From: Piezodorus guildinii
Taxonomy: Eukaryota; Arthropoda; Insecta; Hemiptera; Pentatomidae
Direction of reading: 5' to 3'
Assembly (NCBI GenBank): GCA_023052935.1
Contig: CM041298.1
Location: forward strand, 115,427,977 to 115,491,976
Length of the DNA: 64,000 nt
Shown here: positions 33,840-45,164 of the stretch, one piece after another
Position numbering within the stretch: position 1 is the first letter of the stretch
Layout: every line of letters begins with the position of its first letter
The notes under the pieces: model-generated
What the model was told of the DNA's origin: nothing
Seen by the model: only the letters and a program-made list of their open reading frames with translations
The model's database searches: none
Made by a program: the position numbers and the translations under genes

Positions 33840-34815
33840 GGAAAATATATCTAATTCAGTTGATCGCCAAATTCTTTCATATTTATCCGTATTACATCAC
33901 CTATACCAATAAGAGACGATGGATTAGTTGGAATACACAGCACACAACAAGGGTAATTTAGATGAAGTAAAATTTTGAAATTTAGACATTTAAGCCCGTA
34001 CAAATTATTCCAATGAAGTTAAAACCCACATCATTTTGGAGTCCATTCAATTATACATTGCTACGACGATTTAATATGAATCATGATATTAAGAGCCATA
34101 TTTAGTACGTCGATTTTGGTAGAAAAAATGCTGAAAGATCTCGTCTATGAACTTGTCTTAAATACGAAATTTAAGTTTCGTGCCTACTTCAATTTGTGAG
34201 CTATTCTTATGAAACACACAATTGGTTATCTGAATAATTTAAAATGCAACTGATGTGACCCCCAGGGATCTTGGTAGATCAATTTGCAGAGGGATAGGTG
34301 AAAAAATTTAAATTTTCAAACATTTTTGTCAGGCTTTCAGCCCAATAATCACATTTTCTGTAAAACAGATCAATACATTCTATTAAATTATTATTATATT
34401 GGTATTAATTTTAAATTGTAGTAACTCTTGTTGTAAAATAGTAAATAACATCTATTTTATTACATACAATTTTGTTTTGGAATTTAAGGATTATTTAATT
34501 TTTCTTATTAAAATTCTAGCTAAGTCCTTCAAAGTGAATTCCCGAGTAGTTCCATATTGAACAACGGTTCAGTAGAAAATTGAAGTTGGGTATGGTAACG
34601 TAAAGGCTTAGTAAAGTCCCTTACTTTGAGAGCTTTAAGTTGATTCTAAGTTTATTGAAGTCAGAGTGACTTGGGAAACTTGTGTCGGAAGATAATACCG
34701 AATAAAATTATTTCTGAAACTTCCGCGGCATGGAAGATATTTGTGAGTATAGGCTCAATGATTCAGCTTTGTTTTAAAATCTCATAGGATATCATGCTGT
34801 TTTTGATAACATTGT
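33840..34815. other. stretch without recognised features
   Basis: AT-rich. I saw no coding signal, paired repeat or match to the families in this window. Confidence 0.35.
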
Positions 34816-34819
34816 CATA

Positions 34820-34832
34820 TATGTATATATAT

Positions 34833-34889
<57 letters not shown>

Positions 34890-34890
34890 G
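34820..34890 (+). repeat. (AT)n microsatellite
   Basis: Interrupted AT dinucleotide run. Confidence 0.95.
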
Positions 34891-35077
34891 TATTGTATAA
34901 AAATAATTATAATCTCTACATTTATAAATTATGTCATGATTCTTGGTTCTACTTCTTCGTAAATAACGATTTTGGTAAGGTTTTATTTAGCTTTAGGACA
35001 TTATTTATTGAATTTTATAAGTACAATAAATTGCAATTCAATTTCTTTTCTTCAAATAGGCAAATTCAATTTTCTGT

Positions 35078-35269
35078 TGGGGTCATTAGTAGTGTAGTGG
35101 TTAGTTAGCATAACAGTCTTCTATGCCCAAGGTTCTACCCTGGCATGTGAACCTAGGATTTTTTAATGGGAGTAAAAAGGCCCTCAGTTATGCAGTCCTT
35201 CGGAGGCGATGTAAAGTGATGGTCCCTAGTCTGTGCGATGGCAGGAACTCGTTAAAGATCTCTATCCTA
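35078..35269 (+). mobile_element. SINE-C, left part, split by mariner-2b
   Basis: Head and body (TGTAGTGGTTAGTTAGCATA, AGGATTTTTTAATGGGAGTA, ACTCGTTAAAGATCTCTATC) stop at CCTA. The family continues at 36421 with TAATAAAACCTTGATAGGCA. The mariner inserted at the TA of CCTAATAAAACC. Confidence 0.75.
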
Positions 35270-36420
35270 TTAGGTTGTGTCACATAATATGTCCGTTTTC
35301 AAGTTAAAGGATTTTTATTAAAAATACGATATGAAAAGAAGATAATTTTATTCGCTAAGTAATTGAGCACTTTCCTCATCTAATTATTACGTTAACAATA
35401 AATAAATGTTGTCTACGTTTTGGGGTTTTCGCCCCATGTTCAAGAATCATATAAAATCACTAAAATAAATAAATTTAGAGAAATGTCAAACAAATTAAAA
35501 GTATTGGATTGTGTCACCGTATTCAAGGTAAAGGATTTTTATTAAAAATGCGATATGAAAACAAGATAATTGTATTCGAAGTATTTACCTCCTTTTTCTA
35601 CACATTTTTCCCAACGTGACACCAACTTTTTTATCCCCGAACTGAGAAACTCTCATCTTTGAAGTGAAACAAAATCTGAAAACGCACTTTTCACTTGATC
35701 ATCATTTTCAAAAAGTTTGACAACTTTGACGAAGTTGTCTAAATTCCTGAACAGTTGGTAATCTGTTGGAGACAAGTCGGGAGAATATGGTGGGTGCGGA
35801 AGAACTTCGTAGCCCAGTTCTTTCAATTTTTGCACGGTATGTTTTGAAGCATGGGGTCTTGCTGCCACTCAGTGAGATTATGAGGTACCCATGTATCGAT
35901 CTTTTTTACTTTCCCAATACACTTTAAATGTCTGGAAACGGTAGTTGCACTTGCATTTAGTTGTGCTGAGAGTCCTTTAACTGTTTGGTAGGGGTTTCCT
36001 TCTACTGTATGTTTGAGGACATCGTTGTCTATTACGGACTGAGGTCTTCCTCGGGGCAAGTTTTCCAAGTCGATATCCCCAGCTGAAAACTTAGCAAACC
36101 AACGGCGAATGGTCCGTTCATTAACACTCCCTTCCCTAAACGCCTTGAAAATATTTCTAGCGGTCTCAGCTGCTGAATGGCCGAGTTTAAACTCGTACAA
36201 AAATATTACTCGAAAATCGCGTGTTTCCATGTTCATATTTGGAGGTATATTAAAAAGTGGGTAATTGATTGGGAAGCTAATGCTTATAATACAAAGGTAG
36301 AGGATTAGTAACTGTTTACTTTAAATATGTAAACATTCGGAAGAAAACAACAGAGACCTGCAAAACCCTTTATGTATTTCAGAAACTATAATAACGGACA
36401 TTTCATGTGAAACAACCCAA
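35270..36420 (-). mobile_element. mariner-2b, composite with captured flank
   Basis: 1151 bp between TA duplications at 35268-35269 and 36421-36422, inside a SINE-C. Outer left end: TTAGGTTGTGTCAC. Right end: reverse complement of TTGGGTTGTTTCACATGAAA. A second, inner left end (TTGGATTGTGTCACC) begins at 35504 after TA. Between the two left ends lies a 142-bp Penelope-like piece identical in layout to the left flank of mariner-2a. On the minus strand it encodes a 137-codon N-terminal frame (35823-36236) with TIRRWFAKFSAGDIDLENLP, a second helix-turn-helix (LSAQLNASATTVSRHLKCIG) and WVPHNLTE, then jumps to LKELGYEVLPHPPYSPDLSP (35653-35868). The catalytic D1 and D2 region is deleted. Confidence 0.82.
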
Positions 36421-36510
36421 TAATAAAACCTTGATAGGCAAAAGTTAGGACTCCAATGTGCACTTCGATTAGCACATTATATAAGAACTTAATGAGTCAA
36501 CAAACGACTT
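36421..36510 (+). mobile_element. SINE-C, right part
   Basis: Continuation of the SINE-C at 35078-35269 (AAACCTTGATAGGCAAAAGT, TTAGGACTCC, CGATTAGCA). Confidence 0.65.
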
Positions 36511-37889
36511 CTGCAACCAAAAATCAAAGAATCCTTTCGAAAATATGAGTAGCCCTATAGAAATTTATTATAATGCTGGAAAGCGCAAGATTAAAGAAAA
36601 ATTAATCTGCATGACATTTTTCACACTGTAACTTTTTTATTTATATATTTTTATTATTTAATTTTTTTTCCCTCATTATATCCAATTATTCCGCGTTTCA
36701 TTAAACTTCTCTTGCCCTTTTGTTTCTATTATTATAATATTTGTCAATTAACATAACTACTGTTTTATTTTTTTGTAATTATCTTATAATTCTTTTTTAT
36801 CATCTTTATATATTTGATTCTACTACTGGTTGTTATATTTTGTCTTATAGCCCTGCAAAAAGCCTGAAATTTAGGCCAAAACGTAGGCACTATAAATTAA
36901 GTTCTACTTAATTGTGTGTTAATTTTACTTCACCCAAACTAACATTTCCCCTATTTACACACAGCCAACCATTCTCACTTCTCGATAATATTTTATTGAT
37001 TAATGAATTTTTCGTTACAGTAAACTGATAATTCCAAAGCGATAAACTCTAAATCTGTTTTCCAGTGGTTTTTAAACATTAATAACACCATATTCAAATT
37101 GCACCCGAGCGAAGGAAGGATTATAAAGAGAATAACCATTTTGCGGCATGGTAGTTAGTTCGCTGCTTTTGTCACTAGATAGCGTCAAAGTGCGTTTCAC
37201 TAATCTACCTACCTACTCAGATCTCAATGCTTTAAAAAATAAATTAATTATTTTTTAACTCATTTGCTGATTGTAACTTATACAGGTGCAAATAAAATAT
37301 TAAGTTAAAAAAAAAAAAAAATTAAACTATATAATCATAAGTTAGGTTAGTTACACTATATATCTGTTTTTATTAAGGCGCAATTGTAGCTTTCGGCGTC
37401 ATATAACCAGTAAACAGTAATTTAATACAAACTTTTTTTTTTATAAAAAGATATTTATTTTATTTTACAAAATAGACGGATATAAATATCCATTTATAAA
37501 ATATTCAAACAGTTAAGCATACATATTAAAATACATTAACCAGCTTTTATAAGTTACCAATATGGTAACTAAAATAAAAAATATATAAAATTAACAAATT
37601 AAACAAAGGTAAATAATAATTATATGCAGAGATTATTTTAGACTTAATATACAGAAAAAACTGATATAAATAGTCGCTAAAATTTACAGTAATAGAAAGT
37701 ATTCTCTTATATTAGATTAGATACCAATTATCCAGAAAATAATTTCTTTACATCCCTAATCTTACACGTAAAAATATCATTTTTATCACAATAGTTATTA
37801 GATATAAGAAGCAGCTTAGAAAATCCCTGATGCAATACAGTATGAAATGCTTTTTGTTTAACTTACCTTACTTATAATCCAAAATAGCA
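36511..37889. other. mostly unassigned, with one Penelope-like end
   Basis: At 36850-36890 GCCTGAAATTTAGGC is followed by CAAAACGTAGG, a stem-plus-AAACG layout like the Penelope-like ends elsewhere. The rest is AT-rich, with an A-run at 37307-37321, and shows nothing recognisable. Confidence 0.4.
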
Positions 37890-38345
37890 GTCTAATTATT
37901 GCAAACTTTATAATTATTTGTTTTTATCGCGATCATAATCTTATAATAGAATAATAATTTATATAGAAATTTTCTTTGAATAATCTTTATTAGATATATA
38001 TTGTATCATCGTCGAAACATGTTTGGATTTTGTTAAAAAATAATCTTGAAGTTTTAGAGAAAGATTATTTTAATTCTGCTTTAAGAGTTGGTTCTTTGGA
38101 TTCAGAGGGCATTAAAATAATAGTTAAAATAAAAATAAAATTACCAGTAAAAGAAAATAATGATTCGATGAATTAGCTACATATTATTTGTTGAAAAATA
38201 TTCATTAGTCTTCATAAAAAATAAATTCAAAATATTCTTATCTTTAACATTTCTGAATTCTGCTCCATAATAAGGATTTATTTGGCGTCCAATATGTATT
38301 GCTGTATTATTTTAAAAAAAATATAACACTCTGTATATATATTAA
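37890..38345 (+). repeat. tandem duplication, unit 1
   Basis: CTAATTATTGCAAACTTTAT, AATCTTGAAGTTTTAGAG, TTTAAGAGTTGGTTCTTT, CTGCTCCATAATAAGG and AATATGTATTGCTGTATTAT appear in this order and are repeated at 38346-39215. Confidence 0.75.
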
Positions 38346-39215
38346 ATCTAATTATTGCAAACATATAACTATAGTTTTTTTTTATAACGATTATAATCTT
38401 ATGATTGCATAATAATTTACATAAAATTCTTCTTTGAATATTCTTTATATATATATATATATATAAGATAACAATTTTATATAAACAATAAGTAATGGCA
38501 TAACAAATGTCTTTAAATTTTGTACTAGTCGTTCGTTACAAAACTTCTTATCTTTAAAGCTTCTATTGAAAACAAAAATAAACCGTTCAACTTCTTATAG
38601 TTGGTAATTGTTAATATGTCTTCTAAATTAAAATTTTCCATAACATACTTGAACTGATAGCATCTTCTGACTGGATTTAAAACTGGACACGATATTAAAA
38701 AATGTTTAATATTATCGTAACCATCGGTATTACTAGAGGGCAAGTCATGTTGGGTTCAAATTTATAATATAATCCATTCACGATTATCCTCTGTGATTTC
38801 TCGCCTGCCAGTCTTAGTTGAGCGATTAACCTTATTTTTTTTATATTGCATATATATATATATTATCGTAGTCGAAACATTTTTGGATTTTGTCCCATCC
38901 ATAAAAATTTAAACAACCCCAAATACTTGATATAGATAAAAATAATCTTGAAGTTTTAGAGATAGATTATTTTAATTTGGCTTTAAGAGTTGGTTCTTTC
39001 TATTCAGAGGGTATTAAAATAATAGTTTAAAAAATAATTTAGCAGTAAAAGAAAATAATGATTGGAAGAATTTGCTACAAATTATTTGTTGAAAAATATT
39101 AGTCTAAATTAACATTTCTGGCTTCTGCTCCATAATAAGGATTTATTGGCCGTCCAATGTGTATTGCTGTATTATTATTAAAAAATTATACACATTCCGT
39201 ATATACATATTAAAT
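38346..39215 (+). repeat. tandem duplication, unit 2 (interrupted)
   Basis: Second unit, with the same landmarks as 37890-38345. It is interrupted by a 385-bp LINE-A fragment at 38461-38845 placed inside an AT dinucleotide run, so the LINE arrived after the duplication, or was lost from unit 1. Confidence 0.75.
38461..38845 (-). mobile_element. LINE-A fragment
   Basis: Reverse complement of about 140-545. The minus-strand frame 38525-38743 reads NTDGYDNIKHFLISCPVL then VMENFNLEDILTITNYKKLN, the same C-terminus as at the window start, with the full C...H...C spacing kept but the first Cys pair altered (CPSSN). AT runs lie on both sides. Confidence 0.72.
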
Positions 39216-39649
39216 AAAAAGATGTTTGTGAACAATCAAATAATAGAATATTTATGAAATTAAATATACAGCAATGCTTCTTAAGTGGCTTGTTAGTTAC
39301 ATTCAACAATTCTAGTTAATATATATGTATATATAACTATAATATTTTATCTTCACCATTAATCGACTACAGTGAAGTGTTTTTTATATGAGAAAATAAA
39401 TTATAAGATCTATAGTTATTGTTAAATCTTTTTTAAAAAAATTTAGTGTTTTATATAATTTTATATAAAAAAAATCTAGCATACACAGACGGAGAAGATA
39501 GTAGGGAGTAAGGAAAAAACATAAAATTCATAAATGATTGTTGTGAATAATTTATTCATCCAAAAGTACTCGATAGTTACTTTAAAGAGTGTGCGACAGA
39601 CTTTAGTGGTAGCTACAATTTAATGAAATATCATCTAATATAAATCATT

Positions 39650-40232
39650 CAAATAAAATTTCCTGATTCAAGATCATAGTTTCTCTGCCATCAATAATAA
39701 CCGAGATATCAGGGAATCACATCTCTTATAAGTTGTGGCTTGACCATTGTTGGATTAATTTTATTTCTGTCTTAATTCATCGCGTTGTATTGATCTCGAA
39801 AATCTTATCAATTTTTTTTTTATTTTCAATAGAGAGAGATACAATTTATTGAATAAGCGATGCTGCCCAACTTATTTGGGTTGCTTTATCACACCTTACT
39901 TATTTTTCGTTGTTATAATAATAATAATAATAATATATTATTATTATTATATCGGTTAGTATAATAATCGAGTTTTAGTAGAATTACTTCAATTATAATT
40001 TGTTACTTTGATATATATTTCAACTTTTTTAATATTTATTCCCGGTTTCTTGGTTAAAAAACTCTAATGATTTTTTTCTATACCTTCAAAAATAACTGAG
40101 TTATTGATTAAATATCTTTTCAAAACTAATCGGCTAATATTAACGTCTAGGTGTTAGGATCCCTAGTATTTTTCTCCAAAATTCAAAAACATTGGTCCAT
40201 TAGTTTCGGTGTACGGCGCACAGTGGTTCGAA
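39650..40232 (+). repeat. dispersed repeat X, copy 1 (no SINE)
   Basis: Landmarks TTCTCTGCCATCAATAATAA, GTGGCTTGACCATTG, TTGATCTCGAAAAT, CGAGTTTTAGTAGAATTACT, TTTCTTGGTTAAAAAACTCT and GGTCCATTAGTTTCGG recur in order at 43740-44545. The class is unknown. It ends in a GTACGGCGCAC motif. Confidence 0.7.
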
Positions 40233-40639
40233 AGGTTAGTAATTCGGAAAAAACTCCGTAGATTGCGCAATTTTGACTTAAAAATTAAAAAAAAAACATA
40301 TTTAAAAAACGTATTATTTAGATCAGATTATATTTCTGGGTCACCGAATGATTTAATTGGGTATTATGATTGGGAAGTAATCCACCTTAAATTTGACTTA
40401 AGGTTTTTCTTTCTCATTTATTTTATGGTTAATCCAACTGAGTTATATTCTAAAAAATATATAGACAAGTAGCAGTGTGCTATGAGATGGAATGAAGGGT
40501 GAAAAATGATGTAGCAATTGTATAATGAAAAATGAATAAGGTAATTAATGTTAGTTAGTTTAAAAATAATTATGACATATTGCTGAACTTAATTTTTCAA
40601 TGACAAACATTTAAATAATGTAATTTTATTCAATAATGA

Positions 40640-40765
40640 AAGTATAACAAAATTGTTTCAGTCTTGAAAATGGGGAAACAGCCCCGAAACGTCGACTAGT
40701 ATGAAAAAATGATAAAAGGCTTGTGAAATAAAGTGATTGGGTGAGGAATGGAAGACAATCTTAAT
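40640..40765 (+). other. Penelope-like terminal fragment
   Basis: CTTGAAAATGGGGAAACAGC then CCCCGAAACGTCGACTAG: a GGGG/CCCC stem followed by GAAACGTC. The CTGATGA half of the hammerhead core is replaced by TTGAAAA, so it is a degraded or variant motif. Confidence 0.45.
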
Positions 40766-40769
40766 CATT

Positions 40770-41390
40770 TTGTTCTTAAAATATTATTATTTCTAATATA
40801 TATATATATATATGAAATTTTACCTTAATTTTTTAAAACTAAATATAATATTTAAAAAGTCAATAAAATAAAGTTCACTATCCACTAAAAACATATTATT
40901 ATTTCAACTTATCTTTTGCTGTATCACTTAGCGGAAGGCTCTTAACTTTTGGTTCTGGTCTTAAGCAACTTATATAAGGGTCCGAGGATATCATAATAAT
41001 ATCAAAAACTTAAAAACTGTCTTGGTTTGTAGCAAGGCGGGATGTTTTCCTACTGTGGTAGGTTCTGTAATACTTATATTCTTTATTCCGGTTTTCTTGA
41101 GCCTCTTCGGAAAAAGTAGCAATGAGTGAAGTAGCAAGCTCAATTTCTTTACATAAAAGAGGATTCGGTTCACATTTGTCGATAAGTAGTACAAGAGGTA
41201 CACGTATATAGCTTATTCCACTGTTTGTCTGGTATATAAATCAAATTCATCATATTCATCAAAGTAACTGTTCAGTACTTTCAAGATTATAGTCAACCTT
41301 CTTCACATTCTTTAACTAAAATAGCTTTTACTCCAAGAAAAGCAGGCATGAGCAAATGATTTTTTTCTTGGTAGTTACATTATGGTATGT
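40770..41390. other. stretch without recognised features
   Basis: AT-rich with one AT run at 40795-40812. Nothing else was identified. Confidence 0.35.
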
Positions 41391-41391
41391 A

Positions 41392-42289
41392 TTGGGTTGA
41401 TGCAAAATTAATGCAGGTTTCCTCTATTGCAATATCTTAATTCCAATTGTGTAAACAAAGCTAATCCTAACATTGATCATTATTATACCAAAACAAACCT
41501 TATCTAATACCCTCTCTTCACCATGAATTTGTTTAGTAAAATCGTTTTGTTCAGTGTGTTCAAAGGTCTTGAATCGAAAATGTCAAAGTGCGATTTTCGT
41601 CAAAATTATTTTTACGAATTTAAATTAGGGCGCAGCGCTGCGCAAACGGCTCGTAATATTAATGAAGTGTGGGGTCAGGGGGCTATTAATGAGTGCACGG
41701 TGCAGCGTTGGTTCCAGAAGTTTCGCAGAGGAGATTTCGACCTCGAAGACAAGGAAGGTCGGGGCCGTCATCTTGCTCTGGACAACGACCAGCTGAGGTC
41801 AAAAGTGGAAGAAGACCCAACCAAAACCACACGAGAAATGGCGGCGGAACTCGGAACTCAAAAATTGCAACGTCTTTGCCCAGCATTGATGAATCGGAAG
41901 GGGCCGATCCTGCTCCACGATAACGCCAGACCACACGTTGCACAACCAACGCTTCGACGACTGCACGAGTTGGGCTACGAAGTTCTCCAACATCCGCCTT
42001 ATTCACCTGACCTCTCTCCTACAGACTTCCACTTTTTCAGGCATCTGGACAACTTTTTGAGGGAGAAAAATTTTCAAAACCAGGACGACATTGAAAATTC
42101 TTTTCGTGATTTCATTGAGTCCAGGGATTCGGATTTTTTTTCTGGTGGAATAAGAAAGCTTGTTGAACGTTGGCAAAAGTACATTGATTCAGATGGAAAT
42201 TATTTTGATTAAATATATATGGTTAAAGTAAAGATATGGCGTATTTACAATACCTACTAAAAACCTGCATTAATTTTGCATCAACCCAA
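41392..42289 (+). mobile_element. mariner-3a, internally deleted, cecropia-type
   Basis: 898 bp between TA duplications (41390-41391 and 42290-42291). The terminal inverted repeats are TTGGGTTGATGCAAAATTAA with TGCAGGTTT, very similar to Hsmar1-type ends. A twin with the same internal deletion is at 58027-58923. Confidence 0.9.
41523..42212 (+). CDS. deleted mariner transposase, single open frame
   Basis: 229 codons without a stop; cecropia-type (Hsmar1-like) transposases are about 340. The N-terminal helix-turn-helix is present (YFYEFKLGRSAAQTARNINE, CTVQRWFQKFRRGDFDLEDK). After AAELGT the text jumps to LQRLCPALMNRKGP, removing the second DNA-binding helix-turn-helix, the linker WVPHEL and the first catalytic Asp (the TGDEKW motif). 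The second Asp (LLHDNARPH) and third Asp (YSPDLSPTDFHFF) with D34D-type spacing remain, as does the C-terminal ELGYEV...RWQKYIDSDGNYF. It could bind terminal repeats weakly but cannot cut DNA. The in-frame junction is notable. The Met at 41523 is one option; another at 41580 (MSKCDFRQNYF) is closer to the family's usual start. Confidence 0.82.
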   Translation: MNLFSKIVLFSVFKGLESKMSKCDFRQNYFYEFKLGRSAAQTARNINEVWGQGAINECTVQRWFQKFRRGDFDLEDKEGRGRHLALDNDQLRSKVEEDPTKTTREMAAELGTQKLQRLCPALMNRKGPILLHDNARPHVAQPTLRRLHELGYEVLQHPPYSPDLSPTDFHFFRHLDNFLREKNFQNQDDIENSFRDFIESRDSDFFSGGIRKLVERWQKYIDSDGNYFD

Positions 42290-42715
42290 TACTAATAAGA
42301 GGTATAACTACTATCGCGTAGGTAAGTGTAGCTACCTTTTATATTTCCATCGATAGCTAAAACCACACCGGAAATGAACATTGAATTTAGATCTACAAAG
42401 CTACAACCTTATTTATAAAATTTTAAAGGTCTTCTACTGTTGTCTGATACTGCAAAGGTTTGCGAAAAATAAATAATAAAATTTTCATTGAAAATTATAA
42501 TCTAAGTAGGCAATCGAGAGCTAATAATTATAGGTAAAATGCTTAGTTTATTAGAGGTATAGAAATCACTTACCTTTGTAAATCAATATTGCCAACTTCT
42601 AAGAATATTTTTAATAAAAGCTTTTGGTAGAATTCGTTTGGGTTCTACGTATCATGTAAACAAACGTAAGCCCTCAAATTTGAGAGGGGGTAATTTTTTT
42701 TTTTTTTTTAAATAA

Positions 42716-42845
42716 ATTTTTTACTTTCACTTACTATATATAGTAAGGAAAGTATTGCGATCGTGAAAATTTTCGAATTCCAGTTTTCAACGGAAATACT
42801 CGTTTTAGGGTCCCCTGAGTCCAAAAAACCAAGTCCCGCAAAAAG

Positions 42846-42923
<78 letters not shown>

Positions 42924-43676
42924 TTACTCCCGGGCGGAAACGGTAAGTCCTATGAAACTGAAATTTCATATTTAAGACAAGTATACGCCCAAGACGTGAC
43001 AAAACTTTTTTCATCAAAATGAGCTTACCAGAAGAGGCACTTTATACCATGCATTTTGCACATTTATTCGATTTTCTCAAAAACTGTTCCGACGATTTTG
43101 ATCAAACTCGCTATATCGATGTAAAATTTAATGAGCTTTAATATCAAGTAGGTTTCATTTGGATAAAAATGGTCTGACAGGGTTTAAAAGCCGATATTTA
43201 AAATTGTCTTCCTCTAAAGTACCTTTAATTTTGTAGATTCAATAATAATAACTAGATTATCTTATTAACGCTGATGAAAAACTGGTAAATATATAAATTG
43301 AATAAATTCGATACCCAACTAAAGGAGAAAACATAAAAAATATTTTTTAATGCAATTTTTCGTTTTTGAACATAAGAGCAGGAATATACATGTATGATAT
43401 GCCGTTGGAAAGCTAATGATTTTAGAAAAAATATCATATCATACACAAGCTTTAAGAAGTTAATAGAGAGTGATGAGAAGAAGATAAAACTAACTGATTA
43501 TTTTAGATAATAATATAATAGATTTTTTAATAAAACACATGTTTCTATATAAATTCAATTTGATTAATTCCTTAATAGTTTCACGTATTTTCATCTCTAA
43601 CTGTATTTGAAAATTCTTTCATTGATTTTAAAAATCGAGGTAAGTGAAAGTCGTGTGTTGCCCGCACCAAATTTTT
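42716..43676 (+). repeat. ACT repeat, reference full copy
   Basis: The most complete copy (about 960 bp). The left end is TTTTTTACTTTCACTTACTA. The right end is GAGGTAAGTGAAAGTCGTGT then GTTGCCCGCACCA. ACTTTCACTTAC and GTAAGTGAAAGT near the two ends are perfect 12-bp inverted repeats. Internal landmarks: GGAAAGTATTGCGATCGTGA, AACCAAGTCCCGCAAAAAGG, a GT microsatellite, CTCCCGGGCGGAAACG, GCATTTTGCACATTTATTCG, GATATGCCGTTGGAAAGC. No coding frame is longer than expected by chance. The class is unknown; it behaves as a mobile non-autonomous repeat. Confidence 0.8.
42849..42922 (+). repeat. (GT)n microsatellite in ACT repeat
   Basis: An expanded version of the short GTGTGT present at the same position in other copies (for example 30659 and 54538). 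Confidence 0.95.
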
Positions 43677-43739
43677 TTATTTAAAATGATAAACCAAAAG
43701 AATTAATTCTATACTTCTTTACTATTTATTTTTCTTTCC

Positions 43740-44014
43740 TTTCGATTTTCATTTATATAATATTTCAAGAACATTGTTTCTCTATCATCAATTATAACAG
43801 AAATATCAGGAAATCTCATTTCTAAATAAATTGTGACTTGACCATATAAGATTAATTTTTTTTTATCTTTCCCTTTGTTCATTGGGGTGTCTTGATCTCG
43901 AAAATATTTTCATTTTTTTTTTTTTTTATCCTCAGTAATAATAATAACCGAGTTTTGGGAGAATTACTTCTATTATAATTTGTGAATTGAATATTTAGTA
44001 CCATTTTGTTTTTT
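43740..44014 (+). repeat. dispersed repeat X, copy 2, left part
   Basis: Aligns with 39650-40000. It is interrupted by a SINE-B at 44015. Confidence 0.65.
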
Positions 44015-44339
44015 GGAGCGGCGTGGTCTAGTGGATAGAGTGCTAGTCTGCTGTGCTCCGGGTCCTGGGTTCGAATCCCGCCTGTGGCAGAATATTATTT
44101 ATTCTGTTAATTCAGTCGGGGAGCGACCCTAGGGTATGGAGACCCTCCTGGGGCAGACCCAGCCTCTATAAAGTGGGTACCCAAAATAATTGGGGAAAAA
44201 CCTGGCGGCTGAGCGTGATTAAGGCCTTATCACCTCATTGCACTGCCGTTGGCCTAGAAACAGTACGAATCTCTATATGTACTGAACCCAAGACCCTTCA
44301 TGGGTTGTAGTGGTACAGGTTTTTTTTTTTTTTTTTTTT
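44015..44339 (+). mobile_element. SINE-B, best copy, inserted in repeat X
   Basis: Head GGAGCGGCGTGGTCTAGTGG with A box TGGTCTAGTGG, B box GGGTTCGAATCCCGC, body with GAGACCCTCCTGGGGCAGAC and AAAGTGGGTACCCAAAA, then CCCTTCATGGGTTGTAGTGG and a 20-base T-run. Both pol III boxes match consensus. Comparison with copy 1 of repeat X gives the empty site. Confidence 0.85.
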
Positions 44340-44545
44340 GGTAATTATTCGCAGTTTCTTGGTTAAAAAACCCTAATGAATTTTTTCTCTACCTTAAAAA
44401 ATAACTGTTATTGAATTAAATATTTTTTTTGAAACTAATTGGCTGATATCAACGTCTCGGTATTTTTGTGGCAAATTTAAAAAAAAAATTGGTCCACTAG
44501 TTTCGAAGAAAAGCCGCGTACGGCGTACGGTGGACGGCTAACAAA
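44340..44545 (+). repeat. dispersed repeat X, copy 2, right part
   Basis: Continues repeat X (GTTTCTTGGTTAAAAAACCC, AACTAATTGGCTGATATCAA, GGTCCACTAGTTTCGAAG) to a GTACGGCGTACGG ending. Confidence 0.65.
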
Positions 44546-44559
44546 CGGTTTTTTTTTTT

Positions 44560-45160
44560 TATTCATTATTCAGGTTCTTCCTATCTTGAAAAGTTGTCCC
44601 TCAAATTTTGAGAGGAGTTATTTTTTATTTAATTTTTTTTTTTCTGCTTGATTGAAAATAATACACCAAAAACTAAGCATACATGAGAAATAGAAAAGTT
44701 GAATATTTAAAATTTAATTAAAGTTGTGAAAGTGGTGTCATGCAAGTATCAGATTTTTCAAATGCTAACTTTTTCAGAATGTTTTTGGAATGCTATGCCA
44801 AATTAATTAGCGCGTTTAATGTTCGGTGAGGCGAATACAATCAGGTATAACAGACCTTGAAGAGATTCTTTCTGGAGCTGTTTAGCATGAAGTGACAGTT
44901 AACATTTCAATCTCATGTTTTTATCTTTGGCGTAATGAAAGCTGAGGTACCCACTTTATAAAAAGTTTCCCGATAATGCAGCCAGTTGATCACGTACTCT
45001 CCTTAATTAAAGTCTAATGACAGAATACTTGGGTGGAAATGGGGTCTCATATTGAAGCCCTGTTCCTTACAGTTTTTTTTTTTCTTCTTTGAAATAAGTT
45101 CCACTTACCCGTGAGTTTCTTCGACCTGTATTTGTTCAACAGCTTTCTTCAGTAAATTTC
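44560..45160. other. stretch without recognised features
   Basis: T-rich runs at 44620-44643 and 45074-45083. No coding or repeat match was seen. Confidence 0.35.
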
Positions 45161-45164
45161 TCCT

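Noticed and set aside
41686..42006. Minus-strand frames over the mariners, also 58404-58641
   Set aside because: Shadows of the transposase frame, present in both twins.
44015..44090. tRNA gene
   Set aside because: A and B boxes fit, but the sequence does not close an acceptor stem and continues into a SINE body shared by four copies.
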